In this document: positions 46,801 through 64,000 of the stretch, one piece after another
Layout: every line of letters starts with the position of its first letter
How positions within the stretch are numbered: position 1 is the stretch's first letter
From: Moringa oleifera
Lineage: Eukaryota; Streptophyta; Magnoliopsida; Brassicales; Moringaceae
Direction: 5' to 3'
Assembly (NCBI GenBank): GCA_021397835.1
Contig: JAJFZO010000345.1
Coordinates: forward strand, 62,001 to 126,000
Length of the DNA stretch: 64,000 nt
Program-made: the position numbers and the translations under genes
The notes under the pieces: generated by a model
Database searches by the model: none
Seen by the model: only the letters and a program-made list of their open reading frames with translations
Told to the model about the DNA's origin: nothing

Positions 46801-48362
46801 AACACTCTTCTTGTAGAAGCTAAGTACCTAGTAGATTGCTCCCTAAAAATGATAACATTTGTAGACTTCTCTTCTCAGCAAGAGCTTGTAATAATCACCA
46901 CTTATGCTTTAGCCTAAAATATCAAGAAGATTATCCAAGAAGTAGTACTCTTAATTTCAACATTTTCAATTTTGCCGGATAGGAATAGGATGCACTTAAA
47001 GAGGATGTCCAACATACTAATTAAGGTATAACTCAATTATGCTTAAACATTATATACTTTACCTTATTTTTCATTGTTTACACGTAATTCCTTTTTTTAT
47101 AGGTTGTTCAGACGTCTACCTTAATAGTAACAGAACATAAGATTCAGAGCCAAGCTAAATTTGTATTCTAAAAGGTTAAAAAGGCTTTTGAAGAACTTGA
47201 AAAAAATAGCTAAATTGAAAGCTGAAGTCTCCACGCTCTAGTTGTAGAAGCAGAAAACAAATAAGGAGATCTCTATGCTAAAGGCATAAATTAAGAAGAT
47301 GAAGGTGGACTTTGGGTTTCACCAAGAGAAACTGAGGAAAGACTAATTGGAGTAGATGGTTATTGCTAAAGAGGAAGTTATAGTGGCCTTCAAAGATAAT
47401 GAAGAGCTAAACAAGATGAAACTAGAGGAGTGTGCAGAGGTTTTATGGGAAGTGAGGAAGGGTATTAAAGCTAAAGTGTTGAAGGAGTATCTCCACTTTA
47501 ACCTTGACTTCATCATCACAACACTTAACATTTCTTCCATCTCTCAAGCTACTTCAGTCGTGACTGACCCTGTTGGAAGCCTTATCTTCATCTCTCCAAA
47601 TTCTATGAATCAAATTTTACAAGAATTGAATAGAGAAACTATTGATCCTAAGGACAAGATTGATTAAAATGTATTTCATTTTTTTCTTTTAAATCCTAAT
47701 GTAATCTTTTTTGTAAGAAATCAAATAAATTCCTACATATTTTCTAGAACTTAGAGATAGACTTTTTCCTTTAAACACCAAAAAAATAGGTCAACTCTTC
47801 CTTAGATGAATGTTAAAGTGTTTAATGAAAAGGTGAATAGTTTGTTTTTTTTTTTCAATAAGAGTTTGGTATCTTAATATTTACTGTGCAACCTTAAGTG
47901 GATTTTTCATTACTCATCCCTAGAAAATTTCAAACTCTCATAATTATTGGCAGACTCTATTAGGGAAGAGTGCTACAATATCCTAATGATAAGTCTGGAT
48001 AGTCTTTCTTACTTAAAATATTGATTTCCATGTTCTATCATTCATTTCTCTACCTTAAGTAGACCCTCCCTCAATCTCAATTATGAATTTGAGATTCTCC
48101 TTACTATTAGGAAGATTCCTTATAGTCCGAAGCAGATTCTTCTTAGGATGAGCGTCAAGAATTGTGATATGAGAGTTTTAACACTCTGCTTTTCACTTCT
48201 AAGAGGTAGCCTACTAGATTCTTCCTCTTAAGTCTAATTTATCCCTCAATCGACCCCATTTACATAGTGTTCTTTGAGATTATAGGTGTTGTTCTTTAAG
48301 CTACATGCTAACAGTAGCACCTTTGATTTTTAAATTCCAATAAGGGTAAAATTTGGGTATCA
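43890..48362 (-). mobile_element. Long terminal repeat (copy 2), complete, about 4.5 kb
   Basis: On the minus strand it starts TGATACCCAAATTTTACCC at 48362 and ends 'tgatcataaca' at 43890, followed by a primer-binding site. A TATA-like box (CTATACATAG, 44690-44681 on the minus strand) is about 800 bp from the end. The U3 part (45180-45550) is rich in 'gccacatcaattaatg' and 'gccacgtca' words, as in copy 1. Short open frames inside, such as 46343-46588 and 47356-47667, show no recognised protein and are taken as chance. Confidence 0.75.
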
Positions 48363-49400
48363 ATCGTCTCATGTCAAAATCATCCTTGATATTCAACATC
48401 GTAAAGAATGATCTCATCTTCCTATCAGAATTCTCCCTTGACATGCCTTATGAATTTTGTCTCTTGTCAGAATTGTTCTCAGCATTCGACATGTAAACAA
48501 ATATCTCGTGCACCATCAAAATCATCCTTGATATATGACAATTTGACCATTAAAATTCTTTCTTGATATGCCCTATGAATGTTATCTCCTGTCAGAATTG
48601 TCTTTGACGTTCGATGTTGTAAAAAGAGAAAAGGTATGAAAATTTTGTCTTTCATCGCAATCTCCTTCGATGTTAGACTTTGAACAACAATTTACTTCCT
48701 GTTGGAATCTGCTCTAACATCCAACATTAACAGTATTTTACCCTCCATCGAGATCTTTTTCAATGTTTAATAATTAAAAGTGCTTTACCTCCTGTTAAAT
48801 TCCCATTAATATTTAGTATTGAAAACATTTTTATTTTAATTTGCTTGGTTATCAAAGTATATAACTAGTCAATTAAAGTTACTTTCTCAGTATTTTCATT
48901 TTTTTCCTTGATTTTTCCTAGCTCTCTTTCTTTAAGGAATAACAGATCTTTTTGACTTCTAGCATCCTTCCTTAAAAATATGTTGCTGGGTTTTTAAATG
49001 TTAAGTCAAATCTATGATTTTAGATTCTCTTAATAGAGACATTTTTCATGCATTTTTTTTCTAATTTTTCTTTTTTTGGTCGTGTTTTCCAAAGAGTGTC
49101 ATTTTTCTTGGTTTTATTTATAATTTCTCTTATTTTACAAAAGTTGTATACAACCTGTTATCAATTTTTTTTTAATAACTAGTCAATCTTGAATTCTTAG
49201 TAATAATATTCAACTTATTAAGAAAGAAAGTTTGCCATGAATGACATTTTATTTTTGATAAGAAGATCAAGTATATAGGTCAAGAAAAGGAAATAAGGAT
49301 TCACTCATTCATTACCAATCATCAACTATGTTTGATTTTTCTTAATAATCTCATTCATTACCAACCATCAACTATGTCTGATTTTTCTTAATAATGATCA
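48363..49400 (-). repeat. 3' untranslated repeat region before LTR copy 2
   Basis: On the minus strand the same 'gatgattttgatggtg' or 'gaattctgatagga' type repeats as at 4330-5000 recur from about 48800 to 48363, directly upstream of the LTR start. From 48800 to 49300 the sequence is T-rich on the plus strand with no repeat that I can define. Confidence 0.6.
49304..49395. repeat. 46-bp tandem duplication
   Basis: Unit 'ctcattcattaccaatcatc...' at 49304-49349 is repeated at 49350-49395 with two base differences. It lies just left of the integrase remnant. Confidence 0.9.
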
Positions 49401-51289
49401 CTTTAATATACCAATTTTCCTCTAATCGAAATGATAAAGATAGTTTTTTTTTTTTTTTATCTTCATCAAATTTGCCTGGTGTTAGGACTAAGCAATTCTT
49501 GCCCATCTATTTCTTGCAGGATCAAATCTCCTCTAGAGAAGATTTTCTTTATAAAATCCATCGTAGTTTGGTGCTTATTTGCTCTTTAGGCACTTATTTG
49601 CCCCTTAGGTCCATGGTATTCTCAAGAATGTGTTTTCAACACTAAATCCTCTTTTTTGAATTATTTGATATGCTTTTTCCATCATACTCTAGTACAACTG
49701 CCCATGGCATATGAATTTTAATGTTTTCTTGTAAATCAGATTCAGTGGCTTGTACCGTATTATTATTATTATTATTATTTTACCCATTCTGCTTCATTGA
49801 GTTCTATGAGCACACATAGGAAAAGAATATATGTTCCAATCAGTAATATTGCTTCCATATCATCTACCAATAAGTATGCAATTGCCCCAATTGACATTCT
49901 TACTAAACCATGTAAAGCTAGTTATAGCATCTTCTGCCAGTCCCAATAGTTCTTGGTCTTTTTTAAAAAAAAATTTTCTTTACCATTTCAACCACTTTAT
50001 TTTCATCCATTTGAGTTTTCTTTTTTCATTTTCTTCTTTTTTATTTGTTTATTTATTTTTGAGATGGTAGACCTTGACATCTTTTAAATAGTGCTATTCA
50101 CTTTTCTCTTACCACATTAAATTTATCGAGTTAACTAGGATCAGATTCACATTCATCATATTACTCTAATTTTGATAATCCATTAAGAAGTGACTCATAT
50201 TTAACCTGATGTATCGAATTTACAAAATTAACCATGAAGCGATTCACATTTATCCTTCTTTTTTTTGTAGAGTTAACTAACAAGCGATTCTCATATATTG
50301 TTACTCTATTTGTAGTCATTCATCAAGAAGTAATTCTCATAAACTTAATGTATTAATGACTTTTCCATAATGCGATTGTCAGTTGTCGAGACTATCCATG
50401 GTTTTTGATCTATTGAGGATGATTATTTTTTGTTCTTCTTCTTAGAGGTTTTTTCTTTTTTACTAGGGAACATTCTAATTTTTGTGTAATTTTTGTTCCA
50501 TTATGCTTTTACATTTGCGTATTCTTGTAATAACTTGACTAATTCCTTCTTTAACTTCATGGCAGTTATTCTGACCTTCTTTTGGTCTTTTCCAATTTTC
50601 TGGCTTAACCATTTTCCTTATGGAAGCTTATTTCCCTTCTTTTTTTTTTCTTGCTCCACTTACTTGAGGGTCTCTTAGGGCATTTCCCAATTTTTTTCTT
50701 TCATATCCTCAGAATGAGAATCATTCTCTTAAAAATATTCAGAGTTATCTCTATTAAAGTTTTCATTATCAAAATCCCTAAATAAGAGTACGTCAAATTT
50801 CACTCAAAGGCATGAATAAGAACAAATAAAGTAAGGGTTTTTATTAATATGATAAAAATTTATATGATGCTGTATGTATATTTTTAATAGTCAATCTCAA
50901 TCAAAATGTTTTATACAAATTCATAACAAGATTTAGAAGAACTATCATTTTTGCTATTCTAAAAATATCATAGTTATGTTATCCTTTATATTGGAATTGT
51001 CATTAAAGACTAATTCATATCATATTGCCCAGCAAACTGAAGATGCGGTAAAGGGATAATCAAGATTGATTAGATATGTTTATTCTTCTTCTCTCCATTC
51101 TTTTTTTTTTATCTACCATATTTTTTTGTAATTAGGCTTCCGATCGAGTGTTAGATTCTTTGATAACCAAGCATTTATTTGTTTTCCCTATTATAATTTC
51201 TGAAATATATGTTTTAAGTTATTTTAGTTATATGATGTTCACCATAGCAATACATCAAGTATATTTGATGCATGTCCTAGTCAAGTTTA
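49400..51289 (-). pseudogene. Retrotransposon internal remnant with integrase C-terminal segment
   Basis: On the minus strand around 49760-49480, frames shift through CHGQLY, KEDLVLKT, APNYDGFY and RGDLILQEIDGQELLSPN. This is the usual C-terminal end of the Tat/Ogre integrase (compare 36380-36600). Upstream (49800-51290) the sequence is too degraded for me to place domains. The internal part between LTR copies 3 and 2 is only about 3.4 kb, so most of gag-pol is deleted. Confidence 0.5.
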
Positions 51290-51732
51290 TAATCTTTAAC
51301 CCTAACCATGGGTCTACTTTATGTTAAATACATGCATTACCTATGCAAGGAAAGATGGACTTCTAAAAGTTCTTAGATTCCCCTTATCAGTCTAATACAA
51401 GGGCTCTCTAGAACATTGTTGTTATCGTGGCAGTGAATATCGTCTGAGATTACCAATATGTCATGGGTTCCATCTAAGTGAAATACTTCACTAACTTTGC
51501 GAAGGAGAGGTTTCCTCTTGGAAGCATGGCTAAACATAATTCTCTTAAAGGGTGAAGTTTGTGTTTAGAGCTTATGTTGTGCTTTGTGGTGTGTGTTATG
51601 TTCTAAGCAGTTATTAAAGCAAATAAAACATAGCAAGCAAGAAAGTAAAGCATTAAAGTATAAATATAAAGTAGAAAAAAAAATCAAAATTTTGGCTTGA
51701 CTCTCTTAATAAACCTCAATAGAGTTGCCAAC
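51290..51732 (-). other. Primer-binding site and leader after LTR copy 3
   Basis: After the LTR end near 51733 the minus strand reads 'ttggcaactctattgagg', a diverged tRNA-Arg-type primer site. The following leader is similar to 43430-43870, with shared words such as 'tttgcgaaggagaggtttcctctt' variants and 'aaatacatgcatt'. Confidence 0.6.
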
Positions 51733-53150
51733 TATCACAACTAGGGTTTCAATCGATAAAAGTTACAGCATGAGAAAATATGAGGGAGTCGCCACTAATT
51801 TTTTTAGGTTGATTGGCTACCATTCTAGAGTAAGGCTAACTGGTAAAAAAAGTTAAGATTCTAGGTTTGAATCACTTACAGTTGGGGAAGGATTAGCATC
51901 CCTAAACACCCAAAAATTGGTACTATTTTGATTTCTTTTCTTAAAAAATAATTTGTAAGGTATTTACGTCAAAGTACTTAGGATTTCATACTTACCCCAT
52001 CTCAATGTATTAAAACATTTTTTAGGTAAAAAAAAGTGGTTTGCACTTGCTTACCTCTTTTTTTCTCCAAAATAAATGGTTAGAAGTTATGTATATAATA
52101 TTTTTATTATAAAAATAAAATTTTAAAAGAAAAAATTCTAATATAATCAAAATAATTTTATTACATGATTTAGCTATATACTAAAACATTAAATAGATTA
52201 AAACATATAACTTAGCAAGAGATCAAATGATAATTAACTCTTTTCAAGCAATTTTTTATAAAAGTGAATATGGTATAGTAAATGAATACAAAAAGTGAGA
52301 TTGGATATCTCTTGAAGTTTTGTATACTTTTCATACTATTCTTTCCTTCTTCAATATGATTAATTACAAAATTTCAATGAAAATTCTTTTAGAAAGAAAT
52401 GAAGTCTCTAATGAAAACTATGAAAATTACAAAAAGAATTTTTAAGAGAACTTTAGAGATAGTTTCTTTTGCTTTTTAATGAGAACGTTTGATTCGTGTC
52501 TAATCTCTGTGTCCCCTTCTCCTTATCTTTGTGTATGTTCCTTTATATATAGGGAGTAGTTGGTGAACGTTAGCATCAAGTAGTGGGCAAAAAAAAAAAG
52601 TGCAATGTGCCCATCAGCCTTTGCTTTTAAGCTTAGCATGCTCTGCCTCCTTCATGGGGTCTATTGAACTTGGTGAGACTCTTTTATGCTGCTTCTATTG
52701 ATTTTGACTTCATTTTCACACTTGTTGGCTTCATTTATGTGGAACGAGACCATTATCTTATTCGATCACCTTTTACACTGCTTATGAATAGGTCTGCCAA
52801 GCCGATCACTATTACATCATTCAATTCTTCTATTTTTTTAGCTTAACTTTTGTAATTTGAGCTAAAAAAAATTACCGAGTGTGCTCCATTGTGTAATTTT
52901 TTGCTTAAATTTTGCTCAATTTAGTAGAGAATAAAGCAATATTAGGTTGTGGGGTGTGTTACCGAGTGTGCTGCCTTGTTAGTAGTATCACCTTCAATGA
53001 CGACCTACCATCAGTGGCTCTACTGTTAATGCTTGATGATGATGTCAGCTCATTTAATGATGACATGAGCTTGCCTAATGACGATGTGCCACTTTATTAG
53101 CTGTACTATGGACTTTTACTAGCATGTTAAACTTGAATGTTCTCATGGAA
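51733..53150 (-). mobile_element. LTR copy 3, 5'-truncated, minus strand
   Basis: Its 3' 1.4 kb is similar to the end of LTR copy 2. A TATA-like box (minus strand, 52552-52542) lies about 820 bp from the end. The U3 side stops near 53150, where it meets LTR copy 4 in the opposite orientation. With the primer-binding site beside it, it acts as the 5' LTR of the 48.4-51.7 kb internal remnant. Confidence 0.65.
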
Positions 53151-53184
53151 AACTCTTATTCTTGATTTAAGCTTTGAATTTTAA

Positions 53185-54647
53185 ATCCCGATGGCGTGTA
53201 AAAACCCCAATCCTCAAAAGGGAGAGCATTAAGCATTTTCGTTGAGATGACTGCCAAAAAATAAAAAAAGGATTTGAATCTCACCTGGTGACTTGGCAAA
53301 TGACAAGGTCATTTTTATAACATGGCAAATTCTGAATGGTTAGAAGACCTGCACATCCAAGAGTAATGTCAGTAAGGTAGGCAGAGCTGTTGATTAAGGA
53401 AGTATGCTAGAAGGCAGTGCACCCAGCAATGCATCTTGCAACCTAACATAGCTCGATTCTCTACCAGATTAGATACAATTTGGATTAGATTTTACATAAA
53501 GAAAGGTGAATTTGTGAGATTAAATATAAGCATCATTGAAACTCCAAATGCAAACCAAAATTTTTAGAGAATTGAAAGATGTTATATCAAAGGTATTCGA
53601 CCTGATGAAGCTATTCTTAGGTAATTTTAGGTTTTGCAGGTGAAATTAATGATACCAAGATGCTCAGAAACATACAAAAATGCTTGAAATGATGTTGGAT
53701 TAAGCAGCAACAACTTGGATGGAGAAGAATTGAGAGGGGCAAATATGACAGGGAAAAGCTAGCTAGTTACACCACACCTACCTACTTTTATTGTTAATGT
53801 GGGAAAAGAAAATCCTATAAATATGGGAGGGATTTTTAGCTCTCAAGATAGAGAATTTAGATAAAGTTTACACAAGATCATATTAGCAAATGCATAGACT
53901 TGCTTTTATTTTTCTCTCTAAAATTTCTCTTTTCGAAAAGAATTTTTCTTGAAATTCTTAATCAAATTGTTGAAAATCTCTTGAAGACGAAGGATTAAGA
54001 AAACTATATAAAGCGTAAGAGACATCAAAGAGGTATAATTCGAAGTAGAATTCTTGTAAATTACTTTGTATCAAAATTCATAGTTTTTGAATAAAATTCC
54101 TTTGATTGAGTGAAAGTTCTTCTAAGTTTTTGTTAAATTGTTTAATTTTGATCTGGGCTACTTATTTAATTGTAAATAAAATTAGTTATGAGACCAATGA
54201 AGGTTGCATAAGGATAGTAAGCCATGAAACGGCAACCCTTATAATAATACCGTAAGTTTTCTTAAAGTAATAAAAATTTATTTCCCTTTATAGTAATATG
54301 TATGTATGTATGTTTTAAACCTTTATTTTAGAAAAGAAAAGAGATGAGCCACAGCAAATATCTTTCTTTCCCCCTAACAATGTTTTTAGTGCAAAAAGGA
54401 TGGAATAAATATGAAATCCTTTGTACTTTGACCAAAATACTCTTAATTTTTTTTAGAAAGTAATTCAACAGGTACCAATTATGGGTGTCTTGAGAGTACT
54501 AATCTTTTCTCAAGTGTAATCGACTCCTGATCCCAAATCTTAAAAAAGAAAAAAGAATTGTTTGTCTTTATTTTATAATGGTGGCCAATCACACCTAAAA
54601 AAAATTGGTGGCGACTCCTAACATTTCCCTAGTTGAAGCCTTGGTTG
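53185..54647 (+). mobile_element. LTR copy 4, 5'-truncated, plus strand
   Basis: It ends 'ccttggttgtgata' at 54647, after 'ggtggcgactcctaac', and has TATAAATA at 53816-53823, about 830 bp before the end. It is the mirror image of copy 3: both lack the U3 start and keep about 1.4 kb. No primer-binding site follows, so it is a 3' or solo LTR fragment. It abuts a LINE remnant on the right. Confidence 0.65.
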
Positions 54648-54999
54648 TGATAGCACATTGTATATCTTTCATCACTCTTGACTTAGTAGAGGTATGCTAA
54701 AGTTGGCTTAGTATGATTGGATTTTCTATTACAGCTTGAGGCCCATTATCATGCAAATCAATTATTGTAGTAACCAAATTCACCAATGTCACCTCAATTC
54801 TCTTTAATACACCTTTATTATAACCAATGATGCTTTTATGTTACGTATTCTTTAGGATTTTGTCCACAAACCGTGGACTTTCTCATAGAGCCCGTTTATT
54901 CATATTCTCCATAATTTTTGCCAAAAAAGAGTGTCTTTGACGTTCATGAATCATCCTTGTTGTCTTGTTTTCAATTGTGTTCTCCTTGGTTGAATCCTT
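54648..54999. other. Junction between LTR copy 4 and the LINE remnant
   Basis: No clear feature. On the minus strand it may hold the poorly conserved C-terminal tail of the LINE ORF1. Confidence 0.3.
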
Positions 55000-55840
55000 G
55001 TCTCCAATGTTACTATCATAGCAATCTACACCTGCTTGGGTTATCAATGCAACTATTGCTATTGGTGAAATGCTTAACCTTTTCTCCTTGAAGTTGGAAA
55101 GAGATATGGTAAAAACCTTTCATCTTTATCCGTGGATCAAAATCCCGTAAGCACCAGTTGGAAGCTTTTTTCATTTTGACGACAAAGATAAATCTTTTAG
55201 GTGGTCGAGTAGACTGCAAACATAGTAAATATTAGGCAATCTTTCATAATGGGAAACAATTGTAATTTTCTTTCCTCCTAGTATGAAGAGTTGACTACAT
55301 CTTCTTAAGGATTACTTGAGATTGATAGGAATTTTAACTCTCAGCCACTCCTTAAAAGCCATATTATCATCAGTAATTACAATCTCCTATACCATACCTA
55401 TTTTCACATCCAAGGCGAAATCCACCTTTATTGTCATAAAAGTTAGGGGAAGCCCATGGATTTGAACCTATAAAGGCAACTATTCCATGGATGAATTATT
55501 AGGTATTGAGGCATAATCAAATTCATTACGATGATTATAGATTAAACGACTATAATTGTTTTAAAAGAACTCTCTCTTTTTCATGAGAATCTTCGAACTC
55601 CAAGTTTTATCACCCACATCCTTCATTGTTAAACCAACAAAGAGTCTCTAAATTTTAGATAAGATTCCTTTTATAGTTCCAAATTAACCACCTTGTTTTA
55701 CAAAAACTTGCCCAACACATAGTTTAGATCTTCTAATTTTGATTGAGCCTAAAATCTAGTTTTCTTAGATAGATACCTCATTTTACTCGTCCTCCAAAAG
55801 TGTCCACTTATTCTATAACTTTTCTATTTCACCATCCATC
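55000..55840 (-). pseudogene. LINE ORF1 remnant (DUF4283 plus zinc knuckle)
   Basis: LINE ORF1 proteins bind the element RNA. On the minus strand from ATG near 55839: MDGEIEKL, then LCVGQVFVKQGG and LSKIXRLFVGLTMKDVGDKTW. The DUF4283 body follows (SSKILMKKRESSFKTIIV, then VDFALDVKIGMV). Next comes the linker AFKEWLRVKIPINLK-SLRR and the zinc-knuckle region YERLPNIYYVCSLLDH (about 55255-55200). The first knuckle cysteine is Tyr and the last is lost. Stops occur throughout. No ORF2 (endonuclease or RT) is present. Confidence 0.75.
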
Positions 55841-56647
55841 ATAATCCTTTAGTTAATAACACTGACAAAAAATTAGCCTTACCTTCACGATTATGGTTTT
55901 ATATCAAAAAACAAACTTGAAAAAACTTTTAAAATAAAATTATATTAAAAAAGACACAAAAGTGACACCAACTTATTATGGCCACTCTTCGTGAAAAGAA
56001 CATTGTTAAAACATTACTGTATTAAAATAACTTAATCCACTTCACCTACTACCAAGTTGAATACTATGAAAAGAATCCGTTTAGCAAGAAGCCTTGTATT
56101 ATTGGATATGTAATTTTTTTAATTAATTTTAATTGTTGAATAATGAGAAAATAAATTTTTTATAAAAGACAATAATAATTTGAGATTAGCACTAATGTGA
56201 TAAATTTATAATTGTAGAGTTGATACTTAAACTTAAAATATGTAGTTATGTAATGCAAATAAATTATAAAAAAGGTCACAAACAATTGGAGACGATAGAT
56301 TTTGGTCACATTAAAAAATATATGAAGCATCCTAATTATCTTCTTATTTGTTGGGTTGATTTAAATGTCTTAGCACTTAAGCAAGCCTAAGGAAATGAAA
56401 GACTACCGAAAAAGACAGAAAAATCATTGGAGGTCTTGTGTGCATATAAACATTTTTTGTTATTATTTAGTACTATGTGATTTACGTATTTTCCCTCCTT
56501 GAATCCTCTTCACAGAAAAGCTCAACCTTGTTTGTCTCCGCCTCTCTCTCTCTCCGTCTTCTTCTCTCTGGGTTCCTGCAAATTATGTGCATTGTCTTTG
56601 TCCATCTCTGAACTTTCCCCTTGCTATCTTCTCTCTCGTAGAATAGA
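55841..56647 (+). other. Upstream region of the UBP8-like gene
   Basis: AT-rich to about 56490, then a CT-rich leader ('cctctctctctctccgtc', about 56541-56575) before the start codon. No convincing TATA box. Pyrimidine-rich leaders without TATA are common in plant housekeeping genes, so a dispersed start site is likely. Confidence 0.45.

Positions 56648-64000
<7,353 letters not shown>

Noticed and set aside
47356..47667. Open frame of 103 codons in LTR copy 2 as a possible gene.
   Set aside because: It lies wholly within the LTR U3, on the strand opposite to the element, has a skewed Lys/Glu composition and matches no family I know.

Overview
This is nuclear DNA from a flowering plant, most likely a eudicot. 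It is AT-rich, its genes have GT-AG introns, and two protein-coding genes of typical plant families sit in dense, decayed transposons. The sequence alone does not identify the species. There is no bacterial-type gene layout, rRNA, tRNA or CRISPR array that I can support.

Host genes. (1) A complete five-exon gene for a secreted L-ascorbate oxidase (multicopper oxidase) at 22771-26125, + strand. All splice junctions keep frame and all copper-ligand motifs are present; the product is 577 residues. (2) The first eight coding exons of a UBP8-like ubiquitin-specific protease (DUSP domain, then the start of the USP catalytic domain) from 56648 to the right edge, + strand. It continues past the window.

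Transposon layout. 1-4287: part of a CACTA (En/Spm-type) transposon on the - strand, with a dead TNP2-type transposase, an AT-rich array and a striking GC-rich minisatellite. 4288-8669: the 3' part of a long-LTR Tat/Ogre-like Ty3/Gypsy retrotransposon (+), ending in an LTR of about 3.4 kb. 8670-10331 and 20962-about 21480: one - strand Gypsy gag/protease remnant, split by a 10.6-kb CACTA element (10335-20958) flanked by the 3-bp duplication AGA. 26.1-28.9 kb: anonymous repeat-rich DNA with a possible LTR fragment. 29.2-36.7 kb: a + strand Tat-like Gypsy element with decayed gag-like, protease, RT, RNase H and integrase regions. 36.7-41.3 kb: a third CACTA, an internal-deletion relative of the 10.6-kb one. 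41.3-53.15 kb: a - strand Tat/Ogre-like array reading LTR, primer-binding site, leader, integrase end, complete 4.5-kb LTR, primer-binding site, leader, DUF7745-type ORF. 53.2-54.65 kb: an LTR piece of the same family, inverted against its neighbour. 55.0-55.84 kb: a LINE ORF1 remnant (DUF4283, zinc knuckle).

The window therefore records repeated nesting of two CACTA lineages and at least three retrotransposon lineages between two intact housekeeping-type genes. All transposon ORFs carry stops, frameshifts or lost catalytic residues. The most unusual structures are the GC minisatellite in the first CACTA, AT-rich arrays at a shared position in all three CACTA elements, the palindromic subterminal arrays, a Ulp1-like protease ORF whose catalytic residues decay differently in the two copies, and the tandem and inverted organisation of the long-LTR family. 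I did not find a convincing new cellular system.
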